A DNA stretch of 41,623 nt from Streptomyces scabichelini (GTDB taxonomy: Bacteria > Actinomycetota > Actinomycetes > Streptomycetales > Streptomycetaceae), in assembly GCF_011045015.1 (NCBI RefSeq), contig NZ_JAAKZY010000085.1, positions 1-41,623 of the forward strand, given 5' to 3'. A program made the translations under genes and the position numbers. A model generated the notes under the pieces. That model saw nothing but the letters and a program-made list of their open reading frames with translations. It was not told the DNA's origin and made no database searches. This document shows positions 22,197 to 30,528 of the stretch, piece after piece (within the stretch, counting starts at the first letter, position 1; every line of letters begins with the position of its first letter).

Positions 22197-23222
22197 GTGC
22201 CGCGCTCATCTGTACCTTCCGCTCCCTCCCCCGCGCCCCCTCTCGGCGCCCTGCTGCGGTGTTACGCCGCCGGGGCTCCCCTGGCCTGCGAACCCGTCGA
22301 CCAGGGGCTGCTCAATCGCGGCTACCGGCTCGCCACGACCCGCGGCCGGTACTTCCTCAAGCACCACTTCGATCCCGAGACCGCCGATCCGGCCGCGATC
22401 GCCCGCCAGCACCACGCGACCCGGCGCCTGGCCGACCTCGGCGTCCCGGTGGCCCCGCCGCTGGCCGGCACCGACGGCCGTACGGTCGCCGTCATCGGCG
22501 GCCACGCCTACGCGCTGCACCCCTGGATCGACGGACGCCATCGCGGTGGCGCCCAGCTGACCACGGAGCAGTGCCGGCGCCTAGGGGCGCTCCTGGGCGT
22601 CGTACACGCGTCCCTGGAGCACGTGATGCCACCGCGCCGGTCCGAGGCACGGGCGGAGAGCGCCGATCCGGCCGACACCTTCGCGCTCATCGACGACCTG
22701 CTCGCCCGGGTGCGGCGCCACCGCCCGCCGGACGCCTTCGACGAGCTGGCCCGCCACCGGCTCCTGGAACGGCGTGCCCTCCTGGAGCGACACGCGGACC
22801 GGCGGCCTCCGCAGGGCGGCTCGGTCGGCTGGGTGCACGGGGACTTCCATCCCTTCAACGTGCTCTACAAGGGGGACGCTCCCGCCGCGATCGTCGACTG
22901 GGACCGCCTCGGTGTCCAGCCGCGTGCGGAGGAGGCCGTACGCGCCGCGGTGATCTTCTTCGTACGTCCCGCCGGCACGCTCGACCTGACGAAAGTGCGG
23001 GCCTACGCGCGCGCGTACCGGCGCTCCGCGCATGCCACCCCGGCCGAACTCGCGGCCGCCGTGCACCGCGTGTGGTGGGAGCGGCTCAACGACTTCTGGA
23101 TACTGCGCTGGCACTACGAGCGCGGAGACACCCGCGCGGACCCGCAGTTCCCGGCGGTTTCCGCGCTGGCGGTGTGGTGGACCCGGGAGTACGGCTCGGT
23201 GTGCGAGGCGTTCGTGGGATGA
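22197..23222 (+). CDS. APH-family phosphotransferase
   Basis: 341 residues, GTG start with no Shine-Dalgarno (probably leaderless). Kinase-like fold: the catalytic loop VHGDFHPFNVLYKGD (H214-G-D216-x-H218) and the metal-binding IVDWDRL about 15 residues later are those of the aminoglycoside phosphotransferase/homoserine-kinase-like group. The N-terminal lobe has RYFLKHHF with a probable ATP-binding Lys. Substrate cannot be deduced; such proteins phosphorylate small hydroxylated compounds and are not necessarily resistance enzymes. The next gene is convergent. Confidence 0.83.
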   Translation: MPRSSVPSAPSPAPPLGALLRCYAAGAPLACEPVDQGLLNRGYRLATTRGRYFLKHHFDPETADPAAIARQHHATRRLADLGVPVAPPLAGTDGRTVAVIGGHAYALHPWIDGRHRGGAQLTTEQCRRLGALLGVVHASLEHVMPPRRSEARAESADPADTFALIDDLLARVRRHRPPDAFDELARHRLLERRALLERHADRRPPQGGSVGWVHGDFHPFNVLYKGDAPAAIVDWDRLGVQPRAEEAVRAAVIFFVRPAGTLDLTKVRAYARAYRRSAHATPAELAAAVHRVWWERLNDFWILRWHYERGDTRADPQFPAVSALAVWWTREYGSVCEAFVG

Positions 23223-23294
23223 GGCTTTGTGCGCGCAAGCCCTGTCCACGAGCCCTGTGCACAAGGCGGCTCCCGTCCACCGGCCGGCGAACGG

Positions 23295-23336
23295 CACGCG
23301 CGCGTGGAGCCCGTTTTCGGGTCGCACGCGCGCGTG
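23295..23336. repeat. Two copies of the palindrome CACGCGCGCGTG
   Basis: Perfect 12-bp palindromes at 23295-23306 and 23325-23336, thirty bases apart, in the gap between the phosphotransferase and the convergent kinase gene. The same 12-mer occurs at 33346, 33532 and 37526. The CCCGTTTTCGGG between the two copies is a small stem. A transcription end for either gene is possible. Confidence 0.5.
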
Positions 23337-23352
23337 TGAGGGTGTTTCGGCG

Positions 23353-24924
23353 TCAGTTCTCGCCGCCGCCTGCGCCGTTCGACTCCGTCGGCACCACGTC
23401 GCTCGACTCCACGCCGCTCGGCTCCGAATTGCTCGGCTCCGGGTCCGTAGGCTGCGACTGCGAGGCCGTCGGCTTGTCCGTCGGCTCGTCCGACGGCTTG
23501 GACGGCTGCCCGCTCGGCTCATTGGTGAGGCTCGGCGACGGCGTGTACGACGGCGTGTAGTCCGGGTTCTCACCCGTCCCGGCGTCGTCGCTCTGCGTGG
23601 CCTCGTCCGTCGGCTCGTCCGTGGCGCTCTCGCTCGGCGTCGTGTCCTTGTCGGTCTGCGAGGTCGTCGGCGTCTCCTTGGTGCCGCCGCCCCCGCCGCC
23701 GCCGCCGTCACCGCCCTGCAGGGCCAGCGCGACGCCCGCCGCGATGGCGATCACCGCGAATACGGCGAGGATCCACAGCTTGCCGCGGCCACTGCCCCGG
23801 TTGCCGTTGCCGTCGAAGCCTCCGTCGTCCCCGCCTCCGCCGCGGCTCGGCGGCAGGATCGGCGACGGGATCTGCGAGGTGCCGGAGTCGCTGGGGTGCG
23901 GCATCACGTTCGTGCCCGCCATGCCCATCGCCGGCGTGTGCCCGCCCTCGTGCATGTCCACGGGGCCGGTGTTCCAGGTGCCGGTGTGGCCGCCCTGGTC
24001 GTACAGCATCTGCAGCGCGTACTGGACGAGCCCGCGCATCTCCTCCGCGGTCTGGAACCGGTCGTCCGGCTCCTTCGCGAGCGAGCGCATGACCAGGCCG
24101 TCCAGCTCCGGCGGCGCCACGTCCGAGGCCTCGGACGGGGGGACCGGGATGTCCTGAACGTGCTGGTAGACCACCGACAACGGGGTCTCACCCGTGAACG
24201 GCGGCCGCAGCGCGAGGAGTTCGTACAGCAGACAGCCCGTCGCGTACAGGTCGCTGCGGTGGTCGACCGCCTTTCCGAGCGCCTGCTCGGGCGAGAGGTA
24301 CTGGGGCGTGCCCATGACCATGCCGGTCTGGGTCATCGTCGACTGCGCGCCGTGCAGGGCGCGCGCGATGCCGAAGTCCATCACCTTCACCGCACCGGTG
24401 TTGGTGATGATCACGTTCGCGGGCTTGATGTCGCGGTGCACGATGCCGTGCTGGTGCGAGTACGCGAGCGCCTCCAGCACACCGGAGACGATGATCAGCG
24501 CCTGCTCGGGCCCGGGGGCCTCGGCGTTGAGCAGCAGATCGCGGATGGTGCGGCCCTCGACGAGCTCCATGACGATGTACGGCACGGTGTTGCCGCCGAT
24601 CACGTCCTCGCCGGAGTCGTAGACCGCCACCACCGCGTGGTGGTTGAGGCCCGCGACCGACTGGGCCTCGCGCGTGAAGCGGGCCTTGGAGACGGGGTCC
24701 TCGGCCAGGTCGGAGCGGAGCAGCTTGACCGCGACCGTACGTCCCAGACGTACGTCTTCGGCCGCGAACACCTCGGCCATGCCGCCCCGGCCGAGTCTGC
24801 TGGTCAGCCGATACCGGCCGTCCCCGACCAGCCCGCCGTTGCCCCACAATTCCGGCGCATCTGACATACCGCCGCCAGTCGCCTCGGGGTCGGACGGGCC
24901 CTGAGCGCGCTGCTGCTGTGCCAT
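23353..24924 (-). CDS. Membrane serine/threonine protein kinase
   Basis: 523 residues. Kinase domain at about 38-300: glycine loop LGRGGMAEVF, ATP-binding K67, catalytic loop H163-R-D165-IKPAN, D183 of DFG, activation segment with STMTQTGMVMGTPQYLSPEQ. A Gly/Asn-rich juxtamembrane segment is followed by one membrane helix (about 383-402). The extracytoplasmic part is a poly-Gly run and a disordered Ser/Thr/Pro/Asp-rich tail with no PASTA or other sensor fold. GAGGA stands five bases before the ATG. Divergent from the PASTA kinase gene; together they resemble the SCO3820/SCO3821 pair as I recall it. Confidence 0.92.
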   Translation of the reverse strand: MAQQQRAQGPSDPEATGGGMSDAPELWGNGGLVGDGRYRLTSRLGRGGMAEVFAAEDVRLGRTVAVKLLRSDLAEDPVSKARFTREAQSVAGLNHHAVVAVYDSGEDVIGGNTVPYIVMELVEGRTIRDLLLNAEAPGPEQALIIVSGVLEALAYSHQHGIVHRDIKPANVIITNTGAVKVMDFGIARALHGAQSTMTQTGMVMGTPQYLSPEQALGKAVDHRSDLYATGCLLYELLALRPPFTGETPLSVVYQHVQDIPVPPSEASDVAPPELDGLVMRSLAKEPDDRFQTAEEMRGLVQYALQMLYDQGGHTGTWNTGPVDMHEGGHTPAMGMAGTNVMPHPSDSGTSQIPSPILPPSRGGGGDDGGFDGNGNRGSGRGKLWILAVFAVIAIAAGVALALQGGDGGGGGGGGTKETPTTSQTDKDTTPSESATDEPTDEATQSDDAGTGENPDYTPSYTPSPSLTNEPSGQPSKPSDEPTDKPTASQSQPTDPEPSNSEPSGVESSDVVPTESNGAGGGEN

Positions 24925-25140
24925 CAGTCCTCGCCGTCGTTTCAGCCCGCGTCCGCGCGGTGGTTGTTACGGTCTCCGTCGGGCCACGCTACAGCCTCCA
25001 CGTGAGGTGCCGGTCCGAGATGGACGGGCCATGAAACCCGTAGCAGGTCTCCGGGTGCAAATTCTGTGTACCGGCCGCACGTCACCTGTAACGCTTCCGC
25101 GACTCTTCTTTCGCGTACGGTCACGGATCGGGCACCGAGC

Positions 25141-25168
25141 TTGACGTGTCAGTGCCCTCCGGCAGACT
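25141..25168 (+). promoter_or_regulatory. Probable promoter of the PASTA kinase gene
   Basis: TTGACG (25141-25146) and CAGACT (25163-25168) with a 16-bp spacer. The start would be near 25175 and the leader about 84 bases. The 334-bp region 24925-25258 between the divergent kinase genes shows no further gene. Confidence 0.5.
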
Positions 25169-25258
25169 TGGCCGGGAATAGGTCAAAGGATCACCGACCG
25201 CGGGAGCACGCCAGCAGCTTTCGCCCGCGACGGCGCATGCTGATGGGGGACGCAGAAC

Positions 25259-26908
25259 ATGAGCCAGGACGGCGCACAGGGCCGGTACGCGGGGCGTGCG
25301 GTCGCCGGCGGCCGCTATCAACTCCGCGATCTGCTCGGCGAGGGCGGCATGGCCTCGGTGCATCTCGCGTACGACTCGGTGCTGGACCGGCAAGTCGCGA
25401 TCAAGACATTGCACACCGAGCTGGGGCGGGAGCAGGCCTTCCGCGAGCGCTTCCGCCGCGAGGCCCAGGCAGTGGCCAAACTCACGCACACGAACATCGT
25501 CTCGGTCTTCGACACCGGCGAGGACGACCTTGACGGTGCGACCACTCCGTACATCGTCATGGAGTACATCGAGGGCAAGCCGCTCGGCTCGGTCCTCGAC
25601 GCGGACATCGCACAGTACGGCGCGATGCCGGCCGACAAGGCTCTGAAGATCACCGCGGACGTGCTGGCGGCGCTGGAGATCAGCCACGAGATGGGCCTGG
25701 TCCACCGGGACATCAAGCCGGGCAACGTGATGATGACGAAGCGGAACGTCGTCAAGGTGATGGACTTCGGCATCGCCCGCGCCATGCAGTCCGGCGTCAC
25801 GTCCATGACCCAGACCGGCATGGTGGTCGGTACGCCGCAGTACCTCTCCCCGGAGCAGGCGCTCGGCCGTGGCGTGGACGCGCGCTCCGACCTGTACTCC
25901 GTCGGCATCATGCTCTTCCAACTGATCACCGGACGGCTGCCGTTCGACGCGGACTCGCCTCTGGCGATCGCGTATGCGCACGTCCAGGAGGAGCCCGTCG
26001 CGCCCTCCTCGATCAACCGCTCGCTGCCGCCGGCCATGGACTCCCTGGTCGCCCGCGCGCTGAAGAAGAACCCGAACGAGCGCTTCCCGAGTGCCGAGTC
26101 GATGCGCGACGAGTGCCACCGCGTGGCCCAGTCGCTCCACACGGCCGCGCCGAGCATCGTCCCGGGCGTGCAGACGTCGAGCGGCGCCGGGGTCGGCTCC
26201 GCGGTGTTCCCGCCGATCGGCCAGTCGGCCCCGGCCCCGGGTCCGGCGGGCAACGTACAGACGCCGTACACGCCCGGTCCGTACGGCCCGCCGACCCCCT
26301 CGCCCGCGCCGCAGTCCCCGGCGTACGGCTATCCGCAGCAGGGCGGCTACCAGACGCCGCCGCAGACCGCCGCGTACTCCCCGCAGCAGGGCCTGTCGAC
26401 CCCGCCGCCGTACGCGATCTCCCCGCAGCACTCGACGCCTGCCTCCGGCGGCGGTGGCCGCAAGAGCAACCTGCCGGTGATCATCGGTGCGAGCCTCGTC
26501 GCGCTCGCCGCCGTCGTCGGCCTGATCCTGGCGCTGAACCTCGGTGGCGGCGGCGAAGAGGAGGGCGGGGGCGGCGGCGAGGTCGACGCGTCGGCCTCGG
26601 TGACGAAGGAGGCCGGGTACAAGGGTCCGGACCCCTCGAAGACGATCGAGGCGACGGAGTGCACCGAGCCGGAGGAGTCGTACAACGACCCCGAGAAGAT
26701 CAAGATGCCCGACTTCACCTACAAGAACATCGACTCGGTGAAGAAGTGCCTGCAGCAGGCGGGCTGGCAGTTCGAAGAGAAGCCCGTCGAGGAGAACACC
26801 TACGGCGACGGCACGATCATGAACCAGTTCCCGGCGGCCGACACGGACGTCGACCCGAAGGAAATGCCCAAGATCCAGCTCGGGGTCTCGTCCGGCAACC
26901 CCGCCTGA
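25259..26908 (+). CDS. Membrane serine/threonine protein kinase with one PASTA domain
   Basis: 549 residues, ATG after GGGGGA. Kinase domain at 19-285: LGEGGMASVHL, K49, H149-R-D151-IKPGN, D169 of DFG, TSMTQTGMVVGTPQYLSPEQ. A long Pro/Gln/Tyr/Ser-rich linker (about 300-400) leads to one helix (about 403-427), then an acidic Gly-rich stretch and one C-terminal PASTA domain (about 480-547: IKMPDFTYKNIDSVKKCL ... PKIQLGVSSG). PASTA domains bind peptidoglycan or muropeptides, so this is the sensor of the pair. The identical activation motif in both kinases suggests possible cross-phosphorylation (inference). Confidence 0.93.
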   Translation: MSQDGAQGRYAGRAVAGGRYQLRDLLGEGGMASVHLAYDSVLDRQVAIKTLHTELGREQAFRERFRREAQAVAKLTHTNIVSVFDTGEDDLDGATTPYIVMEYIEGKPLGSVLDADIAQYGAMPADKALKITADVLAALEISHEMGLVHRDIKPGNVMMTKRNVVKVMDFGIARAMQSGVTSMTQTGMVVGTPQYLSPEQALGRGVDARSDLYSVGIMLFQLITGRLPFDADSPLAIAYAHVQEEPVAPSSINRSLPPAMDSLVARALKKNPNERFPSAESMRDECHRVAQSLHTAAPSIVPGVQTSSGAGVGSAVFPPIGQSAPAPGPAGNVQTPYTPGPYGPPTPSPAPQSPAYGYPQQGGYQTPPQTAAYSPQQGLSTPPPYAISPQHSTPASGGGGRKSNLPVIIGASLVALAAVVGLILALNLGGGGEEEGGGGGEVDASASVTKEAGYKGPDPSKTIEATECTEPEESYNDPEKIKMPDFTYKNIDSVKKCLQQAGWQFEEKPVEENTYGDGTIMNQFPAADTDVDPKEMPKIQLGVSSGNPA

Positions 26909-26943
26909 TCCTCATCCTCCGGACGCGCGATACGCGATACGCG

Positions 26944-26973
26944 AAGGGGCCCGGCATCCGTGCCGGGCCCCTT
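26944..26973. terminator. Bidirectional terminator between kinase and bpa
   Basis: AAGGGGCCCGGCA-TCCG-TGCCGGGCCCCTT, a perfect 13-bp stem with a four-base loop, T-rich on both flanks. It serves the rightward kinase and the leftward bpa gene. Confidence 0.88.
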
Positions 26974-26991
26974 TCGTCTGCGCGCTGTGCC

Positions 26992-27549
26992 CTACAGGTA
27001 CGGCCCGCCCGAGCGGCCGCCCGGGTGGTGTTCGTCGTCGCCTTCGCCGCCGACGCCCGGCGGCAGGGCGCGGCGCATCTGCTCCAGCTGGGCCCGGGCC
27101 GCCATCTGCTGGGCGAACAGGGTCGTCTGGATCCCGTGGAAGAGGCCCTCCAGCCAGCCCACCAACTGGGCCTGCGCGATGCGCAGCTCGGCGTCGGAGG
27201 GGACCGCCTGTTCCGTGAACGGCAGGGACAGCCGCTCCAGTTCCTCGACGAGATCGGGAGCGAGACCGTCCTCCAGCTCCTTCACCGAGCTGGCGTGGAT
27301 CTCCTTGAGGCGGACCCGGCTCGCCTCGTCCAGAGGTGCCGCGCGCACCTCCTCCAACAACTGCTTGATCATGCTTCCGATCCGCATGACCTTGGCGGGC
27401 TGCTCCACCATCTCCGTCACCGGGACTTCGCGGGAGTCGTCGTCTCCTCCGCCGCCGAGAGCCATCCCGTCCTGGCCCACGACCAGGATCTGGGGATTCT
27501 CCGGCGACCTTTCGTTCCTCGGCATCTCCATGCCGCCATTCTCTCGCAC
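26992..27549 (-). CDS. bpa: Bacterial proteasome activator (Bpa/PafE)
   Basis: 185 residues from a GTG at 27549 with GTGAGG upstream; ATGs at 27531 and 27525 are alternatives. DUF2587 protein: AKVMRIGSMIKQLLEEVRAAPLDEASRVRLKEIH and the helix pair AELRIAQAQLVGWLEGLFHGIQT. Known: Bpa forms ATP-independent dodecameric rings on the 20S proteasome and inserts its C-terminus, GQYL in mycobacteria, into alpha-subunit pockets. Here the end is GGPYL, so the Tyr-Leu pair is kept but Gln is Pro. Gly/Asp-rich flexible ends. A stand-alone unit sharing its terminator with the PASTA kinase. Confidence 0.9.
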   Translation of the reverse strand: MRENGGMEMPRNERSPENPQILVVGQDGMALGGGGDDDSREVPVTEMVEQPAKVMRIGSMIKQLLEEVRAAPLDEASRVRLKEIHASSVKELEDGLAPDLVEELERLSLPFTEQAVPSDAELRIAQAQLVGWLEGLFHGIQTTLFAQQMAARAQLEQMRRALPPGVGGEGDDEHHPGGRSGGPYL

Positions 27550-27773
27550 CCGTACACCTCACCACCTTGGTGCCCCCTCAAGTAAGTGATCCACCGTGTA
27601 CGGAGTCGGTGTTCGCGTCGGGCGGACGGCAGGGGTTCGCTTCAGGCAGGCGGTTGTTGGGCCTGTGGGCGCCAAGAGTGTCACCGAACGTGACCGAGAT
27701 GCCGGAATGCGTGGCCCGTGTGACGCTGGTGGGGTCGATCTTGCCGCCCGAGCTTCGGGAGGGGGTCATCGAC

Positions 27774-28271
27774 GTGACTCCGTGGCTTCGCACGCTGAGT
27801 TCAGCCGGCCTGCTGCTCGTCCTGGCGGCAGCCCCCGCCCATGCCTCGTACACCTCGCCCACCGCTTCGTACGCCCCGTCCGTCGCCCCGTCCACCCCTT
27901 CTGCCTCGTCATACGCCGTCGAGCCCGTCCCCGCCGAGTCGCGCGTCGGCAACCGCGTCGGCAACCGCGCCGGCAGCCGCGCGGGTGAGGGGCGGGAGAG
28001 GCCGGGGCGGGAGGCGGCGCCGGAGGACGACGCCGCCGCGGCACGCCCGGAGGTCGACCCCGGCGTCCCGGAGGTGCCAGAGGTGCCGGATGTCCCGGTC
28101 AGCCCGGAGACCACCAGCGGCTCCGACATGGATCCCGAGCCGTCACCGCACGCCGCGCCGCCGGCCCCCACGGAACCCGTGCTGCGCATCCTTCCCCTGG
28201 GCAGCGGCCTGGTCCTCATGGGGCTCGGCCTGGGACTCGCGTTCCTGGCCCTGCGCGTACGGCGCGGCTGA
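27774..28271 (+). CDS. Secreted/surface protein with C-terminal membrane anchor
   Basis: 165 residues from a GTG with GGGAGGGGG eight bases upstream; the frame is open 200 bp further upstream but without another good start. N-terminal signal peptide (VTPWLRTLSSAGLLLVLAAAPAHA). The middle is low-complexity: Ser/Pro/Tyr/Thr, then VGNRVGNRAGSRAG repeats, then acidic Pro/Val/Glu repeats (PEVPEVPDVP). C-terminal helix LGSGLVLMGLGLGLAFLALRVRRG. This resembles a sortase-substrate layout, but there is no LPxTG or LAxTG; more likely a membrane-anchored spacer protein. Family not recognised. The 224-bp gap from bpa carries no other gene. Confidence 0.65.
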   Translation: MTPWLRTLSSAGLLLVLAAAPAHASYTSPTASYAPSVAPSTPSASSYAVEPVPAESRVGNRVGNRAGSRAGEGRERPGREAAPEDDAAAARPEVDPGVPEVPEVPDVPVSPETTSGSDMDPEPSPHAAPPAPTEPVLRILPLGSGLVLMGLGLGLAFLALRVRRG

Positions 28272-28350
28272 GACGCCGTACGTGAGCGTCGCTGTGGGCG
28301 GTGCCGAGTGGGCCTTGCGGGAGCCTGCCGTGGGACTTGGGACTTGGGAC

Positions 28351-29331
28351 TTACGGGAGGGTCAGCAGCACTTTCCCGATGTTCTCGCTCTCCTCCAGCA
28401 CACGGTGCGCCTCGGCCGCCTCGCTCATCGGCAGCTCACGGTCGACGACCGGGCGTACATGACCGCCGGCGATCAGCGGCCAGACGTGCTCGCGTACGGC
28501 CGCGACGATCGCCGCCTTCTCGGCGACGGGGCGGCCACGCAGCGAGGTCGCGGTGACGGCGGCCCGCTTGTTGAGGAGCGTGGCGATGTTCAGCTCGCCC
28601 TTGACGCCCCCCTGCATGCCGATGATCGCGAGGCGGCCGTTGGTCGCGAGGGCCTTGATGTTCCGGTCCAGGTACTTGGCGCCCATGATGTCGAGGATGA
28701 CGTCCGCGCCCGCGCCGTCCGTGGCGGTCTTGATCTCCTCGACGAAGTCCTGCTCGCGGTAGTCGATGAGGACGTCCGCGCCGAGCTGCGCGCAGTACGC
28801 CAGCTTCTCCTTGCTGCCCGCCGTGACGGCGACCTTCGCGCCGACCGCCTTCGCCAGCTGGATCGCCATGGTGCCGATGCCGCTCGCGCCGCCGTGCACA
28901 AGGAGGGTCTCGCCGGGGCGGAGATGGGCGATCATGAAGACGTTGGACCAGACGGTGCAGGTCACCTCGGGCAGCGCGGCAGCCTGGCGGAGCTCAATGC
29001 CTGTGGGCACGGGCAGCAGTTGTCCCGCCGGTACGGCGACCTTCTCGGCGTACCCGCCGCCCGCGAGCAGCGCGCACACCTCGTCGCCGACGGCCCACCC
29101 CGAGACACCGGGGCCGAGCGCGGCGATCCGTCCGGAGCATTCGAGTCCCGGGTACGGGGATGTGCCGGGCGGCGGGTCGTAGAACCCCTGCCGCTGGAGC
29201 AGATCGGCGCGGTTGACCGCCCCGGCCACCACCTCGACCAGCACTTCGCCCTCTGCGGGCTCCGGATCCGGGACCTCGTCCCACACCAGTGCCTCGGGTC
29301 CACCAGGTTCAGGAATCGTGATCGCACGCAT
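28351..29331 (-). CDS. NAD(P)H-quinone oxidoreductase, zinc-free MDR family
   Basis: 326 residues of the PIG3/TIGR02824 group. N-terminal GroES-like domain (AVNRADLLQRQGFYDPPPG, YPGLECSGRI) and Rossmann domain with LLVHGGASGIGTMAIQLAKAVGA (about 142-163). No zinc-binding Cys set. Likely reduces quinones with NADPH in one-electron steps. The ATG has no Shine-Dalgarno but TAGCCT ends six bases upstream, so a leaderless promoter may supply it in the 54-bp gap after the K+ channel gene. Confidence 0.9.
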   Translation of the reverse strand: MRAITIPEPGGPEALVWDEVPDPEPAEGEVLVEVVAGAVNRADLLQRQGFYDPPPGTSPYPGLECSGRIAALGPGVSGWAVGDEVCALLAGGGYAEKVAVPAGQLLPVPTGIELRQAAALPEVTCTVWSNVFMIAHLRPGETLLVHGGASGIGTMAIQLAKAVGAKVAVTAGSKEKLAYCAQLGADVLIDYREQDFVEEIKTATDGAGADVILDIMGAKYLDRNIKALATNGRLAIIGMQGGVKGELNIATLLNKRAAVTATSLRGRPVAEKAAIVAAVREHVWPLIAGGHVRPVVDRELPMSEAAEAHRVLEESENIGKVLLTLP

Positions 29332-29337
29332 GCGGCG

Positions 29338-29343
29338 AGGCTA
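29338..29343 (-). promoter_or_regulatory. Candidate leaderless -10 element (TAGCCT)
   Basis: TAGCCT on the leftward strand, six bases before the ATG at 29331, with no ribosome-binding site between. Confidence 0.4.
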
Positions 29344-29385
29344 CTCCCGGGGGTTCGCCAGGCCGATGGCTGGTCCTGCCGGTGA

Positions 29386-30483
29386 CTAGTCCTTGGGCAG
29401 CCGCCGGGTGTCGGGTGCGATCTGCGTATGCGGCGTGGCCCGCACGATGGTGATCAGGCGGTCCGTCAACTGGAGCTTTCCGACGGCCGGTTCGTCGTAT
29501 CCGAGCACCCGGTGCCCTCGTACGACGCTCACCACCAGGTCGTCCACCTCCCGAGGCCCGAGCCCCACTTCGGCCTTGACGACCGGGCGTTCGACGATGT
29601 CGAGGCCGCTGCCCTGCTGGATGAGGTCCTCGAGGACCATGCCCGCGCTGGGGCTGAGCACGGAGAGCCCGAGCAGCCGTCCGGCCGCGCTCGCGCTGGT
29701 GATGACGACGTCGGCGCCGGACTGGCGCAGCAGCGGCGCGTTCTCCTCCTCGCGGACCGCGGCCACGATCTTCGCCCCGCGATTGAGTTGCCGGGCCGTC
29801 AGCGCGACGAGCACGGCGGTGTCGTCGCGCTGGGTCGCGATGATGATCTGCCGTGCCTTCTGCAGCTCGGCCCGCAGGAGTACGTCGCTGCGCGTGGCGT
29901 CGCCGACCACGCCCGCGTACCCGTCCGCCGTCGCCGCGTCGATCACCTTCGAGCTGGGGTCGACGACCACGACCTGTTCCTTCTTCAGCCCGGTCGCGCA
30001 CACGGTCTGGATCGCCGAGCGGCCTTTCGTGCCGAACCCGATGACAACGGTGTGCTCCCTCAAGGCGGTCCTCCAGCGGTTCAGTCGCCACTCCTCCCGG
30101 GTGCGTTCGGTGAGGACCTCGAGAGTGGTGCCGACCAGGATGATCAGGAAAAGCACGCGCAGTGGCGTGATCACGAAGATATTGGTGAACCGGGCGGCGT
30201 CGCTGACCGGGGTGATGTCGCCGTACCCGGTGGTGGAGAGGGTGACGGTCGCGTAGTAGAAGGCGTCGAGCAGGTCGACCGAGCCGTCGGAGTTGTCGTT
30301 GTAGCCGTCGCGGTCGAGGTAGACGATGAAGGCGGTGCCGACGAGCAGCAGCAGCGCCATCGCGACCCGTTTGGTGACCTGCCGTATCGGGCGCTCCACC
30401 GTTCTGCGGGGAAGTGCCACCCGGTGGGTCACAAGACGTTCGTCTGCCTGGCGGGCGATGGCGTCATGGCCCGGAAGTTTCAC
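29386..30483 (-). CDS. Two-helix potassium channel with RCK (TrkA-N) domain
   Basis: 365 residues from a GTG at 30483, chosen because GGGGAG (30492-30497) then stands eight bases upstream; the GTG at 30492 would overlap it. Helix 1 at about 40-55, pore loop with the K+ filter TTGYGD (84-89), helix 2 at about 101-124, then the RCK domain VVIGFGTKGRSAIQT (GxGxxG at 149-154) and a C-terminal TrkA-C-like region. A ligand-gated K+ channel or Kch-like protein. A parS site spans its start codon. Confidence 0.9.
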   Translation of the reverse strand: MKLPGHDAIARQADERLVTHRVALPRRTVERPIRQVTKRVAMALLLLVGTAFIVYLDRDGYNDNSDGSVDLLDAFYYATVTLSTTGYGDITPVSDAARFTNIFVITPLRVLFLIILVGTTLEVLTERTREEWRLNRWRTALREHTVVIGFGTKGRSAIQTVCATGLKKEQVVVVDPSSKVIDAATADGYAGVVGDATRSDVLLRAELQKARQIIIATQRDDTAVLVALTARQLNRGAKIVAAVREEENAPLLRQSGADVVITSASAAGRLLGLSVLSPSAGMVLEDLIQQGSGLDIVERPVVKAEVGLGPREVDDLVVSVVRGHRVLGYDEPAVGKLQLTDRLITIVRATPHTQIAPDTRRLPKD

Positions 30484-30490
30484 GTGAAAC
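30477..30490. promoter_or_regulatory. parS: parS site (ParB binding)
   Basis: GTTTCACGTGAAAC, a perfect palindrome identical to the Streptomyces parS consensus. ParB nucleates here and spreads for chromosome segregation in sporulating hyphae. In Streptomyces most parS sites cluster around oriC. This one covers the GTG start (30481-30483) and part of the spacer to the ribosome-binding site of the K+ channel gene. I found no second perfect copy in the window. Confidence 0.9.
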
Positions 30491-30528
30491 ACTCCCCGAT
30501 CCGGTTCATGTGAGAGACCCCAACCCGG

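Noticed and set aside
22197..23222. Aminoglycoside resistance gene
   Set aside because: The APH fold is clear, but the family is broad; nothing in the sequence or neighbourhood indicates an antibiotic substrate.
23683..23712. Trinucleotide repeat (CCG)n as a regulatory element
   Set aside because: It encodes the poly-Gly run after the membrane helix of the kinase; ordinary low-complexity coding DNA.
23032..24864. 610-codon plus-strand ORF opposite the kinase gene
   Set aside because: Arg/Ala/Val repeats typical of antisense frames; the kinase motifs are on the other strand.
28192..28271. Sortase sorting signal at the end of the surface protein
   Set aside because: LPLGS lacks the Thr-Gly of LPxTG/LAxTG, so only a membrane anchor is claimed.
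30484..30492. GTG at 30492 as start of the K+ channel
   Set aside because: It would overlap the GGGGAG ribosome-binding site; the GTG at 30483 has an eight-base spacing.
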